NCBI RefSeq assembly: GCF_900156335.1
Contig: NZ_FTMZ01000008.1
Span: 1 to 64,000, forward strand
Direction: 5' to 3'
DNA from: Sphaerotilus natans
GTDB taxonomy: Bacteria > Pseudomonadota > Gammaproteobacteria > Burkholderiales > Burkholderiaceae_C
Length of the DNA stretch: 64,000 nucleotides
Below are positions 50,848-64,000 of the stretch, piece by piece. The stretch's first letter is position 1, and each line of letters begins with the position of its first letter. A program made the position numbers and the translations under genes. The notes under the pieces were generated by a model that made no database searches, was not told where the DNA came from, and was given only the letters and a program-made list of their open reading frames with translations.

Positions 50848-51459
50848 TCAGCGGGTCTTGGCCAGGTTCATCACCCAGTAGTTCGACTGGTTGGCGGTGT
50901 TGACCACGCAGGCGACGGCGACATCCCGCACCGTCGCGTTCATCAGGTTGGCGCAGTGACCGTCACTGCTCATCCAGGCGTCGACCACCCGGGTGATGCT
51001 CGGCTGACCGGCGGCGATGTTCTCGGCCACCGTCGACCAGGCATAGCCCGCAGCGCTGACCCGGTCAGCGACGCTGCTGCCGCTCGAGCCGGTGTGGCTG
51101 AAGAAGTTCTTGGCCACCATGTCCTTCGCATGCCCTGCCGCCGCGGCCAGCAGCTGGCTGTTCCAGGTCAGTGCGGTGGTGGCCGGGAAGCTACCCCGGC
51201 TGCCGCAGGTCTGCGCGCTGGCACGGCGGCGGTTGATCTCGGCCAGCATCGCTTCCTGGTAGCTGTCGATGCCACAGCGCTCGCTCGCCACGATCACCGA
51301 TGCCGTCTGGGCCGGGGCGACCGTGCTGCCGGGGCTTGCCGGGCTGGTCGCAGCGACGTTTTCATCGGCGCCCCCGCCGCCGCAGCCGGTCAGCAGGGCG
51401 GCCAGCAGCGCGGTGGCGATGGCAGGCAGGGACAGGTGCTTGTTACAGATGCGGATCAT
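50848..51459 (-). CDS. CAP/SCP-domain lipoprotein
   Basis: About 203 residues from the ATG at 51459. The signal ends in a lipobox (LLAALLTGC followed by GGGGADE). The mature part is a CAP (SCP/PR-1) domain: QEAMLAEINRRRASAQTCGS, LTWNSQLLAAAAGHAKDM, FFSHTGSSGSSVADRVSAAG, YAWSTVAENIAAGQ, and the C-terminal W-M-S-S-x-G-H-C-A-N-L-M-N motif with the conserved His. Family roles in bacteria are poorly defined (metal or lipid binding, proteolysis proposed). Envelope-anchored; monocistronic. Confidence 0.9.
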   Translation of the reverse strand: MIRICNKHLSLPAIATALLAALLTGCGGGGADENVAATSPASPGSTVAPAQTASVIVASERCGIDSYQEAMLAEINRRRASAQTCGSRGSFPATTALTWNSQLLAAAAGHAKDMVAKNFFSHTGSSGSSVADRVSAAGYAWSTVAENIAAGQPSITRVVDAWMSSDGHCANLMNATVRDVAVACVVNTANQSNYWVMNLAKTR

Positions 51460-51743
51460 GGCGGGACGAAGTCGAATGGCTGGCCGTGTTGTCGGCTCGA
51501 TGGACTTCATTCTGGAGAGTCACCTCAGTCCGGCAAGGGGAAGCGGACGCCATGTTGCGGGGGTTGTGGCTTCTACACGCATCAACCTGCGCCATCTTCA
51601 CGGATCTTGTTGAACATGCCCGTGTTCGGGGGGGCTGAGGCCGTAGCGCGGCGATCCGGCTCGAATCAGACTGTCGTTGCCGGATCTGAAATAAGCTGCA
51701 TCGCCTCGTTGGCAACTTGTTCGGATCGGCTACAGGAGTCAGC
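51460..51743. other. Intergenic region before a small ORF
   Basis: 284 bases holding the probable promoter of the minus-strand CAP lipoprotein. The right half is AT-richer (around 51590-51720). I see no RNA gene, repeat or clear operator. Confidence 0.4.
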
Positions 51744-51947
51744 ATGTCTTTCCTCGCCGCGCCGAAGCACCAGAGCCACCCGGACACGCCGCCGGTGGTC
51801 ATGGTTCGGCCGAACGTCTGGCGCATCACCTTCGCCGAGAGCGATCGCCCGTCCCGGCGCGCCCGTCATGGCCGGGCGCGCTGGAGCCTGAGCGCCGGTC
51901 TGCGCCGTCGCCCAGCCTTCCGTCCGGGCCGTCGCCCGGTACGGTGA
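51744..51947 (+). CDS. Small basic hypothetical protein (67 aa)
   Basis: AGGAG at 51734-51738 lies five bases before the ATG, good spacing for translation. The protein starts MSFLAAPKHQSHPDTPPVVM and ends in an Arg-rich stretch (RRRPAFRPGRRPVR). The segment VRPNVWRITFAESDRPSR resembles small, positively charged proteins found in betaproteobacteria. No known domain. It is on the strand of, and 34 bases ahead of, the acyltransferase gene. It may be real, but a random ORF in GC-rich DNA cannot be excluded. Confidence 0.45.
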   Translation: MSFLAAPKHQSHPDTPPVVMVRPNVWRITFAESDRPSRRARHGRARWSLSAGLRRRPAFRPGRRPVR

Positions 51948-51981
51948 AGATCTTGAAAGGTTCGCCGGGTAGGATCCGGCG

Positions 51982-53172
51982 ATGTCAATTCACGTCTCCA
52001 CGGGTATTCCGTCTTTTTCTTCACGATCGGAACGATTCCAGGCGCTGCCGCTGGTCGATCTGGGCAAGGCGCTGGCCTCGCAGCTGATCGTCTGGCATCA
52101 CCTGGCGCTGTACGGGCCGATGTGCGAGGTGGCCGAGCCGCTGGCGCCGGCGCTGCGTGACTGGCTGGTCGAGCAGGGCCGGCTGGCGGTGCAGGTCTTC
52201 CTGGTGATGGCGGGGTTTCTTGCAGCGCGTTCGATGCTGCCGCACCCGGCGGCCGCGCCGCGTGCCACCGGGGTGGCCGCCGCGATCGGCCGGCGCTTCC
52301 TGCGTCTGGCCGAGCCGGCCTGGGTGGCACTGCTGGCGGCGATGTTCGCGGCCTGGGTCGCACGCGGTCTGATCGAGCATCCGACGATTCCCGAGGCGCC
52401 GACGCTGCTGCAGGTGCTGGCCCATCTGCTGATGGTCCAGGATGTGGCGGGGCTGGAGGCGCTGTCGGCCGGGGTCTGGTATGTCGCGATCGACCTGCAG
52501 CTCTTTGCGCTGGTGGCGCTGCTGTGCGGCCTGCGGCGCGGCATCGCCCGTCCGGCACGGTCGGCGCTGACGACGTTGACGACGCTGACGGTGATGCTGC
52601 TGCTGGCCGGCATCACGCTGTCGCTGCTGCGGTTCAACCGAGACCCTGATCTGGATGTCTGGGCGATCTACTTCGTCGGTGCCTACGGCCTGGGCATGCT
52701 GGCGCACTGGGCGGTGAGCGCCCGGCGGCCGGTCTCGCGCATCGGCTGGCTGCTGGCCATCCTGGCGCTGACCGGACTGGCGCTGTGGCTGGACTGGCGG
52801 GTGCGCATCCTGCTGGCCGGCACCAGCGCGCTGGTGCTGGCGCTGCTGGTGCCGCTGGATCTGCGCCTGCCGGCCTGGCTGGCGCGGCCGGTGGCCGTGC
52901 TCTCGCACATCTCCTACACCGTGTTCCTGCTGCACTACCCGGTGCTGCTGCTGACCGGTGCGCTGATCGGCCGTCTGTGGCCGGATGCGCCGGAGGTGCA
53001 TGCGCTCGGGCTGGTGCTGGCCTGGGCGCTCAGCCTGCTGGCGGGCTGGGCGCTGCAGTCGGCGCTGGACCGCCGCGAGCGTGCCCGGCAGTCGGTGCGC
53101 CGGCCGCAGCCGCTTGCGCGGCCAGCGGCGGGCGCCGTCGGGGACGATCAGCGCACCGCGGTGCCGGGCTGA
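51982..53172 (+). CDS. Acyltransferase family 3 (OafA/YrhL-like) membrane protein
   Basis: 396 residues with about ten hydrophobic membrane segments. The N-terminal [23 protein letters not shown] and [17 protein letters not shown] contain the family's key His and the V-x-V-F-L-V-x-x-G-F-L-x motif. The C-terminal [20 protein letters not shown] is the other conserved element. These inner-membrane enzymes transfer acyl (often acetyl) groups to periplasmic sugars or lipids. Its 3' end overlaps the convergent dctA gene by 25 bases. The acceptor is unknown. Confidence 0.9.
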   Translation: MSIHVSTGIPSFSSRSERFQALPLVDLGKALASQLIVWHHLALYGPMCEVAEPLAPALRDWLVEQGRLAVQVFLVMAGFLAARSMLPHPAAAPRATGVAAAIGRRFLRLAEPAWVALLAAMFAAWVARGLIEHPTIPEAPTLLQVLAHLLMVQDVAGLEALSAGVWYVAIDLQLFALVALLCGLRRGIARPARSALTTLTTLTVMLLLAGITLSLLRFNRDPDLDVWAIYFVGAYGLGMLAHWAVSARRPVSRIGWLLAILALTGLALWLDWRVRILLAGTSALVLALLVPLDLRLPAWLARPVAVLSHISYTVFLLHYPVLLLTGALIGRLWPDAPEVHALGLVLAWALSLLAGWALQSALDRRERARQSVRRPQPLARPAAGAVGDDQRTAVPG

Positions 53173-54527
53173 GCCGGCGCCTGCGTGTCGTCGCCGTGCG
53201 GCAGCGCGGCGTCGATCGCGTGGGTCAGGGTCTCTTCGGCCGGCATCGGCGACTGGCCGCTCAGCGCGGCGTTCATCTGGCGGCCGTCAAGCTGGCCGCA
53301 CCACTTGGCGACCACCAGCGTGGCCACGCCGTTGCCGATCAGGTTGGTCAGCGCGCGGGCTTCCGACATGAAGCGGTCGATGCCCAGGATCAGCGCCAGG
53401 CCGGCCACCGGCACGCCGCCCACCGCCGACAGCGTCGCCGCCAGCACGATGAAGCCCGAGCCGGTCACGCCGGCCGCGCCCTTGGAGGTCAGCAGCAGCA
53501 CGCCCAGCAGCGTGATCTGCTGCGTCAGCGTCATCGGCGTGTCGGTGGCCTGGGCGATGAAGACCGCGGCCATCGTCAGGTAGATCGAGGTGCCGTCCAG
53601 GTTGAAGGAGTAGCCGGTGGGCACCACCAGGCCGACGACCGACTTCTCGGCGCCGGCGTGCTCGAGCTTCTTCATGATGCGCGGCAGCACCGATTCGCTC
53701 GACGAGGTGCCCAGCACGATCAGCAGCTCTTCCTTGATGTAGCGGATGAAGGCGGTGATCGAGAAGCCGTGCGCCTTGGCGATGCCGCCCAGCACCACCA
53801 GCACGAAGATCAGGCAGGTGGCGTAGAAGGTGGCCATCAGCTGCGCGAGCTGCATCAGCGAGCCCACGCCGTACTTGCCGATGGTGAAGGCCATCGCGCC
53901 GAAGGCACCGATCGGGGCGACCTTCATAATGATGCCGACGATGGCGAACAGCACGTGCGAGAACTTGTCGATGAAGGTGAAGACGATGTTGCGCCGGCCA
54001 CCGAACTTCTGCAGCCCGAAGCCGAACATCACCGAGAACAGCAGCACCTGCAGGATGTCGCCCTTGGCGAAGGCGTCCACCACGCTCGACGGAATGATGG
54101 CGAGCAGGAAGTCGACCGTGCCCTTCATCTTGCCCGGCTCGACATAGGCGGCGATGCCCTTGGTGTCGAGCGAGTTCGGGTCCACATGCATGCCGGCGCC
54201 CGGCTGCACCAGGTTGACGATCACCAGCCCGATGACCAGCGCCACCGTCGAGACGACCTCGAAATAGAGCAGCGCCAGGCCGCCGGTGCGGCCGACCTTC
54301 TTCATGTCGTCCATGCCGGCGATGCCCAGCACGACGGTGCAGAAGATGATCGGCGCGATGATCATCTTGATCAGCTTGATGAAGCCGTCGCCCAGCGGCT
54401 TCATCTGCTCGCCCAGCGCCGGCGCGAAGTGGCCCAGCGCGATGCCGATCGCGATCGCGGTCAGCACCTGGACATAGAGGGATCGGTAGAACGGCGCCTT
54501 GGCCGCTGTGGACGAAGTGCTTGTCAT
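53148..54527 (-). CDS. dctA: C4-dicarboxylate/proton symporter DctA
   Basis: 459 residues matching DctA along its length: [20 protein letters not shown] at the N-terminus, [20 protein letters not shown], the serine-rich re-entrant hairpin [17 protein letters not shown], the [20 protein letters not shown] motif, and the ion/substrate-binding [20 protein letters not shown] helix. It imports succinate, fumarate and malate with protons or Na+ across the inner membrane. No dctBD-type regulators are visible next to it. Confidence 0.96.
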   Translation of the reverse strand: MTSTSSTAAKAPFYRSLYVQVLTAIAIGIALGHFAPALGEQMKPLGDGFIKLIKMIIAPIIFCTVVLGIAGMDDMKKVGRTGGLALLYFEVVSTVALVIGLVIVNLVQPGAGMHVDPNSLDTKGIAAYVEPGKMKGTVDFLLAIIPSSVVDAFAKGDILQVLLFSVMFGFGLQKFGGRRNIVFTFIDKFSHVLFAIVGIIMKVAPIGAFGAMAFTIGKYGVGSLMQLAQLMATFYATCLIFVLVVLGGIAKAHGFSITAFIRYIKEELLIVLGTSSSESVLPRIMKKLEHAGAEKSVVGLVVPTGYSFNLDGTSIYLTMAAVFIAQATDTPMTLTQQITLLGVLLLTSKGAAGVTGSGFIVLAATLSAVGGVPVAGLALILGIDRFMSEARALTNLIGNGVATLVVAKWCGQLDGRQMNAALSGQSPMPAEETLTHAIDAALPHGDDTQAPAQPGTAVR

Positions 54528-54619
54528 CGGGGTCTTTCTTAGGGTTTACCTTGACAGGGTTTTCGCCAGTCTAGGCGCCGAAGCCGGCCCGTCTGTCGTG
54601 GGTTCCACGTAGCGCCGGA

Positions 54620-55342
54620 TCAAGCCGTGCGGCTGTGGCGCAGCGCCTGGTCGACCTCGTCGCGCAGCCGGCGCAGTGCCGCCAGCTCGGTGTCAGGCGC
54701 ACGCAGCGCCGACCACAGCACCTCGACCAGATCGTTGGCGACCGCGTCGAGGTCGACCGGGCGGTCCTGCGCGACCACCTCCCACAGGATGTGCTCCATC
54801 GGCCCGAGCACCAGCGAGCGCAGCAGCCGCAGCGGCATGTCGGCGCGGATCTCGCCGCACGCCTGGCCGCGCGCGAGCAGCTCCATCAGCGGCGCGGTGT
54901 AGCGCTTCTGCAGCGGCAGGAAGCTCTCGCCGAGCTCCTGGCCCTTGGAGCGGCCCTCGGAGAGCACCAGCGCGCACAGCCCGGTGCCCTGGATCAGGAA
55001 CAGGCGCAGGTGCGTGCGCACCAGGTGGTCGAGCTGCGCGCGCGCCGAGGCCTCGCGCGGCAGGCCGGCCTCCATCGCCGCGACGATCTCGTCGTACCAG
55101 TCCTCGATGACGCGCACGCACAGCTCGCGCTTGCCACGGAAGTAGGTGAAGACGGTGGCCTCGCTGATGCCCAGGCGCTGCGCGATCTCGGTGGTGGTGG
55201 CGCGCTCGTAGCCCTTCTCGGCGAAGACCTCGCGGCCGACGCGCAGCAGGTCGCGGATGCGCTGTTCGGACTTGGCGCTGGCCGGGGCGCGGCGTCGGGG
55301 GGAGCGGGGCTCGTCGGCATCGGGGGATGGGCTGCTGCGCAT
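54620..55342 (-). CDS. TetR-family transcriptional regulator
   Basis: 240 residues. The N-terminal helix-turn-helix is clear (EVFAEKGYERATTTEIAQRL, then GISEATVFTYFRGKRELC). The C-terminal helical ligand domain has TGLCALVLSEGRSKGQELGE and SFLPLQKRY. Located 56 bases downstream of the diaminobutyrate aminotransferase gene on the same strand, so it could be the last gene of the NRPS operon; it could equally be independent. Target and ligand unknown. Confidence 0.9.
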   Translation of the reverse strand: MRSSPSPDADEPRSPRRRAPASAKSEQRIRDLLRVGREVFAEKGYERATTTEIAQRLGISEATVFTYFRGKRELCVRVIEDWYDEIVAAMEAGLPREASARAQLDHLVRTHLRLFLIQGTGLCALVLSEGRSKGQELGESFLPLQKRYTAPLMELLARGQACGEIRADMPLRLLRSLVLGPMEHILWEVVAQDRPVDLDAVANDLVEVLWSALRAPDTELAALRRLRDEVDQALRHSRTA

Positions 55343-55398
55343 GGGGCGATCTTAGTGGTCCGGCGTCGCGCCCCCGCAGTCCAGTCATCCCGGCGGTC

Positions 55399-64000
<8,602 letters not shown>

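Overview
The window is about 64 kb of very GC-rich DNA with tightly packed genes. It most resembles a chromosome of the Burkholderiales (betaproteobacteria, in the broad Sphaerotilus/Leptothrix/Rubrivivax/Comamonadaceae direction). The reasons are three orphan Bug (TctC-type) solute-binding proteins, many 4-bp ATGA/GTGA gene overlaps, DctA, coaBC and a TonB/ExbB/ExbD system of proteobacterial type. I see no rRNA, tRNA, CRISPR array, transposase or phage gene. Species assignment is inference.

Layout. (1) 1-1662: C-terminal part of an RTX-type calcium-binding protein with ~120-residue repeats. (2) 1820-8693: CoA-type acid metabolism, with a PaaK-like ligase, a Bug protein, a LuxR regulator, a DUF3237 protein, and a CaiB/BaiF CoA-transferase plus HMG-CoA-lyase-like pair controlled by a divergent IclR regulator. 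(3) 8761-17552: a sugar-acid module containing a double-winged-helix GntR regulator, an Asp/Glu-racemase-family protein, an isopropylmalate-dehydrogenase-family enzyme, otnK and otnC. Next to it are an amidohydrolase, two Bug proteins and a metallo-beta-lactamase-fold hydrolase. Two 28-bp operator-like sites of the same geometry connect its parts. (4) 17574-19977: tannase/feruloyl-esterase-family lipoprotein with divergent MarR regulator. (5) 20102-25841: a moc-like (rhizopine/methylated inositol) oxygenase cluster, with a sugar-binding protein, TIM-barrel isomerase, ferredoxin reductase, Rieske ferredoxin, membrane di-iron oxygenase and divergent LacI regulator. (6) 25820-33096: a six-gene operon (aldehyde/alcohol dehydrogenase, alpha/beta hydrolase, NTF2-like, NAD(P)-binding protein, MFS pump, metallo-hydrolase lipoprotein) with a divergent LysR regulator. 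(7) 33104-36085: an RlmN/Cfr-like rRNA methylase and an unrecognised lipoprotein.

(8) 36542-50835: two TonB-dependent receptors flank coaBC. They are followed by a Fur-family regulator, a Dpp/Nik-type ABC importer (binding protein, two permeases, one double ATPase) and exbB-exbD-exbD-tonB in one strand-aligned, largely overlapping run with a Fur-type inverted repeat in front. This looks like a self-contained outer-to-inner-membrane uptake route for a metal chelate, and it is the best candidate for an undescribed system in the window.

(9) 50848-55342: CAP-domain lipoprotein, small basic ORF, acyltransferase, dctA and a TetR regulator. (10) 55399-64000: a diaminobutyrate-type aminotransferase and a large NRPS (docking tail-C-A-T-E-C-T-TE) whose start lies beyond the right edge. 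The final module has no adenylation domain. The pair suggests a diaminobutyrate-containing peptide, plausibly a siderophore, which the receptors and TonB system to the left could import; that link is inference only.
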